A stretch of DNA of 64,000 nucleotides from Gryllotalpicola protaetiae. GTDB taxonomy: Bacteria > Actinomycetota > Actinomycetes > Actinomycetales > Microbacteriaceae. How positions within the stretch are numbered: position 1 is the first letter of the stretch; every line of letters starts with the position of its first letter. Location of the stretch: the NCBI RefSeq assembly GCF_003627055.1, contig NZ_CP032624.1:2728001-2792000 (forward strand), in the 5' to 3' direction. The notes under the pieces were generated by a model. The model had not been told where the DNA came from, searched no databases, and was given only the letters and a program-made list of their open reading frames with translations. Made by a program: the position numbers and the translations under genes. This document shows, in pieces, positions 35,677 through 46,558 of this stretch.

Positions 35677-36240
35677 ATGTCTCACGCATTGATCCTCGCG
35701 GCTGACCAGGGGTCGACCTCGCACAGCGTGCTCGTTCCCGAGTTGCCCGACCTGGTGTGGGGAACCATCGCGTTCCTCGCCGTTCTGGCTGTGCTGATCT
35801 GGAAGGTCCTGCCCGCCGTCAACAAGGCGCTCGACGCCCGTCGTGACGCGATCCAGGGCAACATCGAGCGCGCCGACGAGGCCCAGGACAAGGCGAACGC
35901 GCTGCTCGAGCAGTACACCGCCCAGCTGGCAGACGCTCGCAGCGAGGCCGCGGTCATCCGCGAGCAGGCACGTGAAGACGGTAAGCGCATCGTCGCCGAG
36001 CACAAGGACCAGGCCACTGTCGAGGCGGCCCGCGTCACCGCGAACGCGCAGGCGCAGATCGCGGCCGAGCGCAAGGCCGCGGCATCGCAGCTGCGCACCG
36101 AGGTCGGCTCCCTCGCGATCGATCTCGCCTCGGGTGTCATCGGCGAGTCCCTGAAGGACGACGCGAAGGCCAGCAGCGTGGTCGACCGCTTCCTCGCAGA
36201 ACTCGAGGCGAGCGAGGGCAAGGCAGGGGCGCAGGCCTAA
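35677..36240 (+). CDS. atpF: ATP synthase F0 subunit b
   Basis: 187 aa. One N-terminal membrane helix (about 26-45), then a long charged coiled coil forming the peripheral stalk. ATG 35677 is preferred over the in-frame GTG 6 nt earlier because GGGAG lies at the right distance. Overlaps atpH by one base (TAATG). Confidence 0.96.
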   Translation: MSHALILAADQGSTSHSVLVPELPDLVWGTIAFLAVLAVLIWKVLPAVNKALDARRDAIQGNIERADEAQDKANALLEQYTAQLADARSEAAVIREQAREDGKRIVAEHKDQATVEAARVTANAQAQIAAERKAAASQLRTEVGSLAIDLASGVIGESLKDDAKASSVVDRFLAELEASEGKAGAQA

Positions 36241-37034
36241 TGGGCAGCGCCACCCGGAGCGCGGCCGTCGTGCTGCGCGACGCGCTCGCCCAGCAGGGCG
36301 GCGCGGCCGACCTCGCCGTCGCGGAGGAGCTGTTCTCCATCGCGCGCCTCGTCGGTTCCTCGCTGCAGCTGCGCAACACCATCGCAGACCCGACCGCCGA
36401 CCCTGCCGAGAAGGCGGCGCTGACCGAGCGCATCTTCGGCGGGAAGGTCGCCGCATCGACGCTCGCCATCCTCAAGACCGCCGTCCAGCAGCGCTGGTCC
36501 GCGTCGGCGGACCTGGCAGAGGGGCTGGAAGAGGTCGGCGTGCGCGCCATCGCGCAGAACTCCGCGGATGCCGAGCGCCTCGGCGACGAGCTGTTCGCCG
36601 TTTCAGGGGCGGTCTCGTCCGACGCGGAGCTCGAGCTCGCGCTGCGCAGCAAGCTCGCCGGCGCTGACGCGAAGGTCGGCGTCGTCGACCGCCTTCTCAC
36701 GGGCAAGGTCTCCGCGGGCACGGTCGCCATCGTGAGCCAGCTCGTCGCCGACCCGCGCGGTCGAAGCATCCGCGAATCCCTCCGCTGGGCGCAGCAGACG
36801 ATCGCCGACCAGCGCGACGCGGTGCTCGCGGTCGTCACCACCGCGCAGCCGCTGACCGCGGCCCAGCTCGGTCGTCTCCGCGACGTGTTCGCGGCGCGTT
36901 ACGGCAAGGCGGTCGCACTCAGCACCGTCATCGACGCCTCGCTCATCGGCGGCCTGCGCGTGCGGGTCGGCGACGACGTCATCGACTCGAGCATCGCAAC
37001 GCGTCTCTCAGACGTGCGGCTGCAGCTCGCATAA
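36240..37034 (+). CDS. atpH: ATP synthase F1 subunit delta
   Basis: 264 aa, longer than the roughly 180 aa of E. coli delta, as is usual in actinobacteria. The C-terminal conserved part (VTTAQPLTAAQLGRL ... IGGLRVRVGDDVIDSSI) joins the peripheral stalk to F1. The ATG overlaps the atpF stop. Confidence 0.95.
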   Translation: MGSATRSAAVVLRDALAQQGGAADLAVAEELFSIARLVGSSLQLRNTIADPTADPAEKAALTERIFGGKVAASTLAILKTAVQQRWSASADLAEGLEEVGVRAIAQNSADAERLGDELFAVSGAVSSDAELELALRSKLAGADAKVGVVDRLLTGKVSAGTVAIVSQLVADPRGRSIRESLRWAQQTIADQRDAVLAVVTTAQPLTAAQLGRLRDVFAARYGKAVALSTVIDASLIGGLRVRVGDDVIDSSIATRLSDVRLQLA

Positions 37035-37081
37035 CCGGTCTTCACCATTGAGGCCAGCGCCTCGCTAATCAAAGGAACAAC

Positions 37082-38716
37082 ATGGCAGACATCTCCATCA
37101 GCCCCGATGAGATCAGGGACGCGCTGAAGGACTTCGTCACGTCGTACGAGCCCAGCAAGGCTGCCGCCACCGAGGTCGGTCATGTGCTCGACGCGGCTGA
37201 CGGCATCGCGCACGTCGAGGGACTCCCCGGCGTCATGGCGAACGAGCTCATCCGCTTCGCCGACGGCACGCTCGGCCTGGCGCTGAACCTCGACGAGGAC
37301 GAGATCGGCGTCGTCGTGCTCGGCGAGTTCGCCGGCATCGAAGAAGGCCAGGAAGTCACCCGCACCGGTGAGGTCCTCTCCGTCGCCGTCGGCGACGGGT
37401 ACCTCGGCCGCGTGGTCGACCCGCTCGGCAACCCGATCGACGGCCTCGGCGACATCGTCACCGACGACCGCCGCGCACTCGAGCTGCAGGCGCCCGGCGT
37501 CATGCAGCGCAAGTCGGTGCACGAGCCGATGCAGACCGGCATCAAGGCCATCGACGCGATGATCCCGATCGGTCGCGGCCAGCGCCAGCTCATCATCGGC
37601 GACCGCCAGACCGGCAAGACGGCGATCGCGATCGACACGATCATCAACCAGAAGGCCAACTGGGACTCCGGTGACCCCGACAAGCAGGTGCGCTGCATCT
37701 ACGTCGCGATCGGCCAGAAGGGCTCGACCATCGCCTCGGTGAAGGGCGCCCTCGAAGAGGCCGGCGCGATGGAGTACACGACCATCGTCGCAGCGCCGGC
37801 CTCCGACCCCGCCGGCTTCAAGTACCTCGCCCCCTACACCGGCTCGGCCATCGGCCAGCACTGGATGTACGGCGGCAAGCACGTCCTGATCATCTTCGAC
37901 GACCTGACCAAGCAGGCCGAGGCGTACCGCGCCGTGTCGCTCCTGCTGCGCCGCCCGCCGGGCCGCGAGGCATACCCCGGCGACGTCTTCTACCTGCACT
38001 CGCGTCTGCTCGAGCGTTGCGCGAAGCTGTCCGACGAGCTCGGCCACGGCTCGATGACCGGTCTTCCGATCATCGAGACGAAGGCGAACGACGTCTCGGC
38101 GTACATCCCGACCAACGTGATCTCGATCACCGACGGCCAGATCTTCCTGCAATCCGACCTGTTCAACGCGAACCAGCGCCCCGCGGTCGACGTGGGCATC
38201 TCGGTCTCGCGCGTCGGTGGCGACGCGCAGCTGAAGCACATCAAGAAGGTCTCGGGCACGTTGAAGCTGGAACTGGCCCAGTACCGCTCGCTGCAGGCGT
38301 TCGCGATGTTCGCCTCCGACCTCGACGCGGCTTCGCGTCGACAGCTCGAGCGCGGTGCGCGCCTGACCGAGCTGCTGCGCCAGCCGCAGTACTCGCCGTA
38401 CCCGGTGGAGGAGCAGGTCGTCTCGATCTGGGCCGGCACCAACGGCAAGCTCGACGACATCGCGGTGGAGGACATCCTGCGCTTCGAAGGCGAGCTGCTC
38501 GGCCACCTGCGTCGCAACACCACGGTGCTCGACACCCTGCGCGAGACCGGCCAGCTCTCTGACGAGACCGTCGCCGAGATCTCCTCCCAGATCGACACGT
38601 TCAAGCTCGAGTTCCAGACCGGCAAGGGCCAGCCCCTCGACGCGCCTGGCACGGAGCAGCACGCGGCCCTCGAGGCCGATGCTGTCGAGCAGGAGAAGAT
38701 CCCCGGGAGCAACTAG
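37082..38716 (+). CDS. atpA: ATP synthase F1 subunit alpha
   Basis: 544 aa. Non-catalytic nucleotide-binding subunit with Walker A GDRQTGKT (about 174-181) and the alpha signature [21 protein letters not shown] precedes the ATG. Cytoplasmic F1 sector. Confidence 0.98.
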   Translation: MADISISPDEIRDALKDFVTSYEPSKAAATEVGHVLDAADGIAHVEGLPGVMANELIRFADGTLGLALNLDEDEIGVVVLGEFAGIEEGQEVTRTGEVLSVAVGDGYLGRVVDPLGNPIDGLGDIVTDDRRALELQAPGVMQRKSVHEPMQTGIKAIDAMIPIGRGQRQLIIGDRQTGKTAIAIDTIINQKANWDSGDPDKQVRCIYVAIGQKGSTIASVKGALEEAGAMEYTTIVAAPASDPAGFKYLAPYTGSAIGQHWMYGGKHVLIIFDDLTKQAEAYRAVSLLLRRPPGREAYPGDVFYLHSRLLERCAKLSDELGHGSMTGLPIIETKANDVSAYIPTNVISITDGQIFLQSDLFNANQRPAVDVGISVSRVGGDAQLKHIKKVSGTLKLELAQYRSLQAFAMFASDLDAASRRQLERGARLTELLRQPQYSPYPVEEQVVSIWAGTNGKLDDIAVEDILRFEGELLGHLRRNTTVLDTLRETGQLSDETVAEISSQIDTFKLEFQTGKGQPLDAPGTEQHAALEADAVEQEKIPGSN

Positions 38717-38718
38717 GC

Positions 38719-41152
<2,434 letters not shown>

Positions 41153-41155
41153 GCC

Positions 41156-41422
41156 ATGGCGAAGCTGCTCAACGTCAGCGTCGTCGCGGCTGACCACAAG
41201 GTGTGGTCGGGCGAGGCCTCGATGGTCGTGGCGAAGACCACGATTGGCGAGATCGGCGTGCTCGCCGGTCACGAGCCGGTGCTCGCCCTGCTCGCCAGGG
41301 GCGGTCAGGTGCGGCTGACGCTGCCGGGCGGCGAGCGCATCACGGCGAACGCCGAAGGCGGCTACTTCTCGGTCGCGGCTGACATCGTCACGATCGTCGC
41401 GTCGCAGGCCGAGTTGGTTTAG
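41156..41422 (+). CDS. atpC: ATP synthase F1 subunit epsilon (short form)
   Basis: 88 aa: only the N-terminal beta-sandwich, without the C-terminal helical hairpin that inhibits ATPase in E. coli (about 138 aa). Short epsilon subunits are usual in actinobacteria. Last gene of the operon. Confidence 0.95.
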   Translation: MAKLLNVSVVAADHKVWSGEASMVVAKTTIGEIGVLAGHEPVLALLARGGQVRLTLPGGERITANAEGGYFSVAADIVTIVASQAELV

Positions 41423-41444
41423 CCGGAAGACTGTCTCTCTCAAC

Positions 41445-41479
41445 GGAAGTCCCGCCCCGCTCGCCGGGGCGGGACTTCC
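41445..41479 (+). terminator. Terminator of the atp operon
   Basis: Perfect 15-bp GC-rich stem (GGAAGTCCCGCCCCG with its complement) and a 5-nt loop CTCGC, 22 nt after atpC. Confidence 0.9.
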
Positions 41480-41500
41480 GCGTTCCCGTCAGGAATCCTC

Positions 41501-42259
41501 GTGCTGCTCTTGCTGCCTCCGTCTGAGACGAAGCGCGCGGGCGGTGCGCCCGGCACGCGGCTCGCGCTCTCGGAACTGCGCTACCCGATGCTGACGGATG
41601 CCAGGCGAGCCACCCTCGACGCGGTGACCGCCCTCGCGCACGACCACGAGGCGGCCGTCAAAGCGCTGAAGCTCGGCGTGAAGCAGCACCACGAGGTGGC
41701 GAAGAACCGGGTGCTCGAGACCTCAGAGGTGCTGCCGGCGGCCGACCGCTACACGGGTGTGCTCTACGACGCCCTCGACGCGGCGACGCTGCCAGAGCAC
41801 GCGCGTGAGCGGCTCGGCCGGCACGTCGTCATCCATTCCGCCGTGCTGGGCCCGATCGGCGCGCTCGACGGGATCCCGGACTACCGGCTCTCGCACGACT
41901 CTCGGCTTCCGGGTGTGCGGCTGCGGGCGCTGTGGGCGGATGCCGCGGCCGGGGCGCTCGGCGGCGAGAGCGGCCTCGTGCTCGACGCGCGCTCGCAGGG
42001 CTATGCGGCGCTCGGGCCCGCGCCGCATGCGGTCTGGCTCGAGGTCGTCGCCGAGGGACCGGACGGACGCCGCCGCGCCCTCAACCACTTCAACAAGCAC
42101 GCCAAGGGCGAGCTCGCGCGCGCCTACGCGCTGAGCGGTGAGCACCCGGGCACCGTTCGGGAGCTCGTCGACTGGGGTGCAGCGCACGGCTTCCGCCTTG
42201 AGGCCGGCACCCCCGGCCCCGCGGGCGCAGGATCGCGGCTGGTGCTCATCACCGCCTGA
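41501..42259 (+). CDS. yaaA: YaaA family peroxide-stress protein
   Basis: 252 aa, DUF328/UPF0246. Opens with LLLLPPSETKRAGG (the conserved PPSE.K) and has RYTGVLYDAL, LSHDSRLPG and LNHFNKHAKG. In E. coli YaaA lowers free iron under peroxide stress and has a DNA-binding helix-hairpin-helix fold. The GTG start begins at the conserved strand; a longer form is excluded by the atp terminator. Confidence 0.92.
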   Translation: MLLLLPPSETKRAGGAPGTRLALSELRYPMLTDARRATLDAVTALAHDHEAAVKALKLGVKQHHEVAKNRVLETSEVLPAADRYTGVLYDALDAATLPEHARERLGRHVVIHSAVLGPIGALDGIPDYRLSHDSRLPGVRLRALWADAAAGALGGESGLVLDARSQGYAALGPAPHAVWLEVVAEGPDGRRRALNHFNKHAKGELARAYALSGEHPGTVRELVDWGAAHGFRLEAGTPGPAGAGSRLVLITA

Positions 42260-42320
42260 CGCCCCGCGGCCGGCTCGACCCGTATGTGGGGGGCTTGCGA
42301 GGCATCACAGGAAGTGAGCT

Positions 42321-42449
42321 ATGCTCATTCCAAGTCAGGCCGAGGAGCACGCGCGAATCGGTCGCCGCCTCGCGTTCTCCCTCGAAAGCCGTGCTCTGCG
42401 GTCGGGCAGCAGCGTGGCGCGCGGGGCGATGGGAACGGTGCGCGTCTAG
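42321..42449 (+). CDS. Possible small protein (42 aa)
   Basis: An open frame of 42 codons with a good ribosome site, AGGAAG, 6 nt before its ATG. The product is basic and Arg/Ser/Ala-rich (starts MLIPSQAEEHARIGRRLAF), with no membrane helix and no family I recognise. It fills a 186-bp gap that otherwise has nothing and its stop overlaps the convergent tag stop. Support is only the ribosome site and codon use. Confidence 0.42.
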   Translation: MLIPSQAEEHARIGRRLAFSLESRALRSGSSVARGAMGTVRV

Positions 42450-43054
42450 GGGTGCGCCTCGGCCTGACTGACAGCCCGTGCGCGCCAGCAGCCGGCGACG
42501 TGGTCGTCGACCAGCCCCGCCGACTGCATCATCGCGTACATCGTCGTCGGGCCGACGAATCGGAACCCGCGCCTCCGCAGCTCTTTGCTGAGCGCCGTGC
42601 TCTCGGGCGTGACCGCCGGCACGTCGAGGAAGGAGGCCGGCCTGGGTCGCGAGCCGGGTTCGGGCGCGAACGACCACACCAGCTCGACGAGCGGCTCGTC
42701 GAGCGCCAGCAGGGCGCGAGCGTTGCCGATCGTCGCCTCGATCTTGCCGCGGTGGCGGATGATCCGCTCGTCACCGAGCAGCCGCTCGACATCGGCCTCG
42801 CCATAGGCGGCGACGGTCGCAGGGTCGAACCCGTCGAATGCGGCGCGGAAGCCCTCGCGGCGGCGCAGGATCGTGATCCACGACAGCCCGGCCTGGAAGC
42901 CCTCTAGGCAGATCTTCTCGAACAGCCGCCGCTCGTCTTTCAGCGGGAAGCCCCACTCGTCGTCGTGGTAGGCGACGTATTCGGGGGAGGAGACCGCCCA
43001 GGCGCAGCGCGGCTTGCCGTCTGCGCCCTCTACGGCGTCGCGATAGCCGCTCAT
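42446..43054 (-). CDS. tag: DNA-3-methyladenine glycosylase I
   Basis: 202 aa. Removes 3-methyladenine from DNA. Family features: RCAWA near the N-terminus with zinc-type Cys, YHDDEWGFP, LEGFQAGLSWITILRRREGF, and a late HVAGCW with His/Cys. The ATG overlaps the ogt stop (ATGA), so the two alkylation repair genes form an operon. Confidence 0.95.
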   Translation of the reverse strand: MSGYRDAVEGADGKPRCAWAVSSPEYVAYHDDEWGFPLKDERRLFEKICLEGFQAGLSWITILRRREGFRAAFDGFDPATVAAYGEADVERLLGDERIIRHRGKIEATIGNARALLALDEPLVELVWSFAPEPGSRPRPASFLDVPAVTPESTALSKELRRRGFRFVGPTTMYAMMQSAGLVDDHVAGCWRARAVSQAEAHP

Positions 43055-43551
43055 GCGGCGAGGGTGATGCCCTCGTGGGCGAGCAGCCAGAGCTTGGTCG
43101 GAATGCCGTCGCCGCCGCTGTAGCCGGTCACTCTGCCGTTCGACGACAGCACGCGGTGGCAGCCGATCAGCAGGGGAACCGGATTGGCGCCGACGGCCCC
43201 GCCGACGGCGCGCCCCGCGGTCAGCAGGCCCAGCTCGAGCCCGATCTCGCCGTAGGAGGTGAACTCGCCGAACGGCAGCTTCGCGAGGATCGCCCAGACG
43301 GACTTCTGGAAGTCGGTGCCCGCGAGGTGCAGTGGCACGTCGAACGTGGTGCGCGACCCGGCGAAGTACTCGCCGAGCTGCCGCACCGCCTCGTCGAGCA
43401 CGGCGTTCGAGTTCTCGGGAAGGGTCTCGAGAGGAAGGCGCCCTTCGCGGGCGATCGACAGCGAGGTCACGGCGTCGCCGTCGCTGGTCAGCTCGAGGCG
43501 GCCGATGGGCGAATCGGTGCGCGCCAGGAAGAGGGGAATCGCGGTGGTCAT
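43051..43551 (-). CDS. ogt: Methylated-DNA-protein-cysteine methyltransferase
   Basis: 166 aa. Suicide repair of O6-alkylguanine. The active-site motif is IGCHRV (C131) in place of the usual IPCHRV; GEFTSYGEIG and AVGGAVGANP fit the DNA-binding domain. It has the catalytic Cys, so it should be active rather than an alkyltransferase-like protein. First gene of ogt-tag; divergent from the dipeptidase gene. Confidence 0.93.
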   Translation of the reverse strand: MTTAIPLFLARTDSPIGRLELTSDGDAVTSLSIAREGRLPLETLPENSNAVLDEAVRQLGEYFAGSRTTFDVPLHLAGTDFQKSVWAILAKLPFGEFTSYGEIGLELGLLTAGRAVGGAVGANPVPLLIGCHRVLSSNGRVTGYSGGDGIPTKLWLLAHEGITLAA

Positions 43552-43669
43552 ATCTCGACAGTAACCGCGGCCGCCGACACCGGCTCGCGGGAATCGGACA
43601 TCGGTTGAGAATGCCGCACCGCGGGCAGCTGTGCTGGGGAAGATCGGCGCAACGCAGCAGGATGGGGGC

Positions 43670-44728
43670 ATGACCGCTGCCGACGCCACTGCCCGAGACG
43701 CGCTCGCCAGGCATCCGATCGTCGATGGCCACAACGACTGGCCGTGGGCTCTGCGCGAGGGGCGCGACTCCTCTCTCGACGGCCTCGACAGCGACCAGAG
43801 CGACGACTTCCACACCGACGTGCCGCGCCTTGCCGCAGGGGGAGTGGGCGGCCAGTTCTGGTCGGTCTACGTCGAAGACCGCCGTGCCGGCGCCGAGCAT
43901 GTGCGCGAGACGCTCGAGCAGATCGACGTCGTGCACCGGCTCGCAAGACGATACCCCGACCACTTCACCCTCGCCCGCAGCGCAGCCGACTTCGAGGAGG
44001 CGCGCAGCCGCGGCACGGTCGCGAGCTTCCTCGGCGCAGAGGGCAGCCACCAGCTCGACGGCTCGCTCGCGGTGCTGCGCCAGTACGCGCGCCTCGGCGT
44101 GCGCTACCTCACCCTCACGCACTGGCTGACGAGCGAGTTCGCGGATTCCGCGACCGACGACCCGCAGCACGGCGGCCTCTCCGACCGGGGCCGCGAGCTC
44201 GTGCGCGAGCTAGGCCGCCTGGGCATGCTCGTCGACCTGTCGCACGTCGCGACGACCACGATGCATGACGCGCTCGACGAGGCATCCGCCCCCGTCATCT
44301 TCAGCCACAGCTCGTGCCGGGCCGTCACCGACCACGTGCGCAACGTGCCCGATGACGTGCTCGAGCGGATTCCCGGCAATGACGGCGTCGTGATGATCAC
44401 CTTCGTCCCTCAATTCGTCTCAGACGAGTACCGCCTGTGGCTCGCCGGCGGCCGCGAGGGCGACAAGCCGCGGGTCACGGTGGCCGACGTCGCCGACCAT
44501 GTCGAGCACGCGCGGGCGGTCGCGGGCGTCGACCACCTCGGCCTCGGCGGCGACTTCGACGGCACCCCCGACCTGCCGAGTGGACTCGAGAGCGTCGCGG
44601 GCTACCCGAAGCTGCTCGCCGAGCTCGCGCGCCGAGGCTGGTCGGCTGCCGACCTCGCGAAGCTCGCGGGCGGCAACATCATGCGGGTGGTGCGGGCGAC
44701 GGATGCCGCGTTCCAGGCGTCCGCATAG
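43670..44728 (+). CDS. Membrane dipeptidase (peptidase M19)
   Basis: 352 aa zinc dipeptidase family. Metal ligands H21 and D23 (DGHNDWP), the bridging glutamate in FLGAEGSHQ, and histidines in VDLSHVA and FSHSSCRAV are present, with HLGLGGDFDG near the end. No signal peptide, so it is cytoplasmic despite the family name. ATG 43670 has GGGGG 3 nt upstream; the in-frame codon at 43631 has none. Confidence 0.93.
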   Translation: MTAADATARDALARHPIVDGHNDWPWALREGRDSSLDGLDSDQSDDFHTDVPRLAAGGVGGQFWSVYVEDRRAGAEHVRETLEQIDVVHRLARRYPDHFTLARSAADFEEARSRGTVASFLGAEGSHQLDGSLAVLRQYARLGVRYLTLTHWLTSEFADSATDDPQHGGLSDRGRELVRELGRLGMLVDLSHVATTTMHDALDEASAPVIFSHSSCRAVTDHVRNVPDDVLERIPGNDGVVMITFVPQFVSDEYRLWLAGGREGDKPRVTVADVADHVEHARAVAGVDHLGLGGDFDGTPDLPSGLESVAGYPKLLAELARRGWSAADLAKLAGGNIMRVVRATDAAFQASA

Positions 44729-44762
44729 CCGAACGGCCGCTCATCGAACCTAGGCTCGAGAC

Positions 44763-45734
44763 ATGGCAGAAATCGAATACCGCGCTCTCGGCCGCTCCGG
44801 CCTCGTCGTCTCGACCATCGGACTCGGCTGCAACAATTTCGGCCGCGCCGGCACCGTCACCGAGACGCAGGAGGGCACGAACGCCGTGATCGACGCCGCC
44901 GTCGACGCGGGCGTGACCCTGTTCGACACGGCCGACATCTATGGCGCGCAGCGTGGCCTCTCCGAGACGCTCATGGGCAACGCTCTCGCGGGCAAGCGCG
45001 ACCGCATCGTGCTCGCCACCAAGTTCGGCATGGACATGGCGGGCGCGAACGGCCCCGATTGGGGCGCCCGCGGCTCGCGCCGCTATGTGCGCCGCGCGGT
45101 CGAGGGCTCGCTGACCCGCCTCAGGACCGACTGGATCGACCTCTACCAGCTGCACCGGCCCGACGGTGTAACGCCGATCGAAGAGACGCTCGCCGTGCTC
45201 GACGACCTCATCGGCGAGGGCAAGGTGCGCTACATCGGCCACTCGAATCTGAGCGGGTGGCAGATCGCGGATGCCGAGTACCAGGCGGCGCTCGCCGGGC
45301 ATCCCAAGTTCATCTCGGCCCAGAACGAATACAACCTGCTCACCCGCGGCGCCGAGCGCGAGGTGCTGCCGGCCGTGAACGAGTACGGCCTCGGGTTCCT
45401 GCCGTTCTTCCCGCTGCAGAACGGGCTGCTGACCGGCAAGTTCACGCGCGACGGCGGCCCCGCCGACAGTCGCATCATGCAGCAGCGCAGGCATCTCGTC
45501 GACGACGCCCCATGGGACCTTCTCGACGAATATCAGGCATTCGCCGACGCACGCGGCATCACGATGCTCGAGGCGACGTTCGGCTGGCTGCTGGCCCAGC
45601 CGGGGCTCACCTCGGTGATCGCGGGCGCGACGAAGGCCGAGCAGGTGCACGCCAACGTGGCAGCGGCCTCGGCCTGGCATCCCTCGCCGGATGAGGTCGC
45701 CGACATCTCGCGCCTCTTCGCCGCGTTCGTGTAG
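44763..45734 (+). CDS. Aldo/keto reductase
   Basis: 323 aa TIM barrel. Catalytic tetrad D55, Y60, K87 and H131 (FDTADIYG, LATKFG, LYQLHRPD). It is an NADPH-dependent reductase of the YghZ/Kv-beta-like group with unknown substrate. TAGGCT (44751-44756) 6 nt before the ATG indicates a leaderless mRNA separate from the dipeptidase. Confidence 0.94.
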   Translation: MAEIEYRALGRSGLVVSTIGLGCNNFGRAGTVTETQEGTNAVIDAAVDAGVTLFDTADIYGAQRGLSETLMGNALAGKRDRIVLATKFGMDMAGANGPDWGARGSRRYVRRAVEGSLTRLRTDWIDLYQLHRPDGVTPIEETLAVLDDLIGEGKVRYIGHSNLSGWQIADAEYQAALAGHPKFISAQNEYNLLTRGAEREVLPAVNEYGLGFLPFFPLQNGLLTGKFTRDGGPADSRIMQQRRHLVDDAPWDLLDEYQAFADARGITMLEATFGWLLAQPGLTSVIAGATKAEQVHANVAAASAWHPSPDEVADISRLFAAFV

Positions 45735-45775
45735 CCGGACGGGCTCTCTCTGCCTTTGCCCTTGCTCCTTCGCCG

Positions 45776-45834
45776 CCGAGGGGTGCGCTCGGGTCGCAGC
45801 AGCCGCGAAGACGGAGCCCGGACGCACCCCTCGG
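45776..45834 (+). terminator. Hairpin after the aldo/keto reductase gene
   Basis: CCGAGGGGTGCG (45776-45787) pairs perfectly with CGCACCCCTCGG (45823-45834) around a 35-nt loop that can pair further. It precedes the TetR promoter. Confidence 0.65.
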
Positions 45835-45860
45835 AGCAGCGGGTCGAACGGCAGACCGTA

Positions 45861-45889
45861 TTGCCGAGTGAGTACTCACTCACTAGAGT
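45861..45889 (+). promoter_or_regulatory. Promoter and palindromic operator of the TetR-ABC exporter operon
   Basis: -35 TTGCCG (45861-45866), 17-nt spacer, -10 TAGAGT (45884-45889), then 6 nt to the GTG. The spacer is almost filled by a perfect 16-bp palindrome, GAGTGAGTACTCACTC (45866-45881), so bound repressor would block polymerase. Confidence 0.8.
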
Positions 45890-45895
45890 GAGCGA

Positions 45896-46558
45896 GTGAC
45901 CACGACGGATGCTTCGCCCGAGGCGGCTCCCGCGCGGCGCGCCCCCGCGATGAGCCCGGAGGACCGGCGCGCGCAGATCGTCGACGCGACGATCCCGCTC
46001 GTGCTCGCCGCGGGCGCCGCAGTGACGTCGAAGCAGATCGCCGAGGCCGCCGGGGTGGCCGAGGGCACTGTGTTCCGCGCATTCGGCGACAAGGACGCCG
46101 TGATCGACGCGGCTGTCGCGAAGTACCTCGATCCGGCGCCGCTGCGCGTGCGCCTCGGGGCCATCGACCCAACCCTGCCGCTCGAGTTCAAGGTGCGCCA
46201 GGTGCTCTCCATGCTCCAGGAGCGCTTCCAGGGCGTCTTCGCGATGATGACGGCCGTCGGCATGCGCGAGCGGCCGCCCGTGCCGCGCGACACGGGCGAC
46301 GGCTACGCGCAGATCATCGCCGAGCTCTTCGCGCCCGACATCGAGCGGCTCGGCATCGCGCCAGATCGGATCGGGCCGTTCCTGCGCGCCCTGTCCTTCG
46401 TCACCTCCATCGGCCCGTTCCAGGCCTCCGGCCCCATCGAGATCGACGAGCTCGTCGACCTCGCCCTTCATGGGATCGTCGGCGATGGAGCCGCCCGCCA
46501 GGCATCCGCCACCCAGGCATCCGCCACCCCTACCGAAACCAAGGAAGATCGATGCTGA
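45896..46558 (+). CDS. TetR family autorepressor of the ABC exporter
   Basis: 220 aa. Helix-turn-helix at about 25-68 (RRAQIVDATIPLVLAAG, EAAGVAEGTVFRAFGDKDAVI) and a C-terminal ligand domain. The GTG start follows the TAGAGT element by 6 nt, so the transcript is leaderless. The 16-bp palindrome in its promoter suggests it represses itself and the two ABC genes, whose first start overlaps its stop by 7 nt. Confidence 0.93.
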   Translation: MTTTDASPEAAPARRAPAMSPEDRRAQIVDATIPLVLAAGAAVTSKQIAEAAGVAEGTVFRAFGDKDAVIDAAVAKYLDPAPLRVRLGAIDPTLPLEFKVRQVLSMLQERFQGVFAMMTAVGMRERPPVPRDTGDGYAQIIAELFAPDIERLGIAPDRIGPFLRALSFVTSIGPFQASGPIEIDELVDLALHGIVGDGAARQASATQASATPTETKEDRC

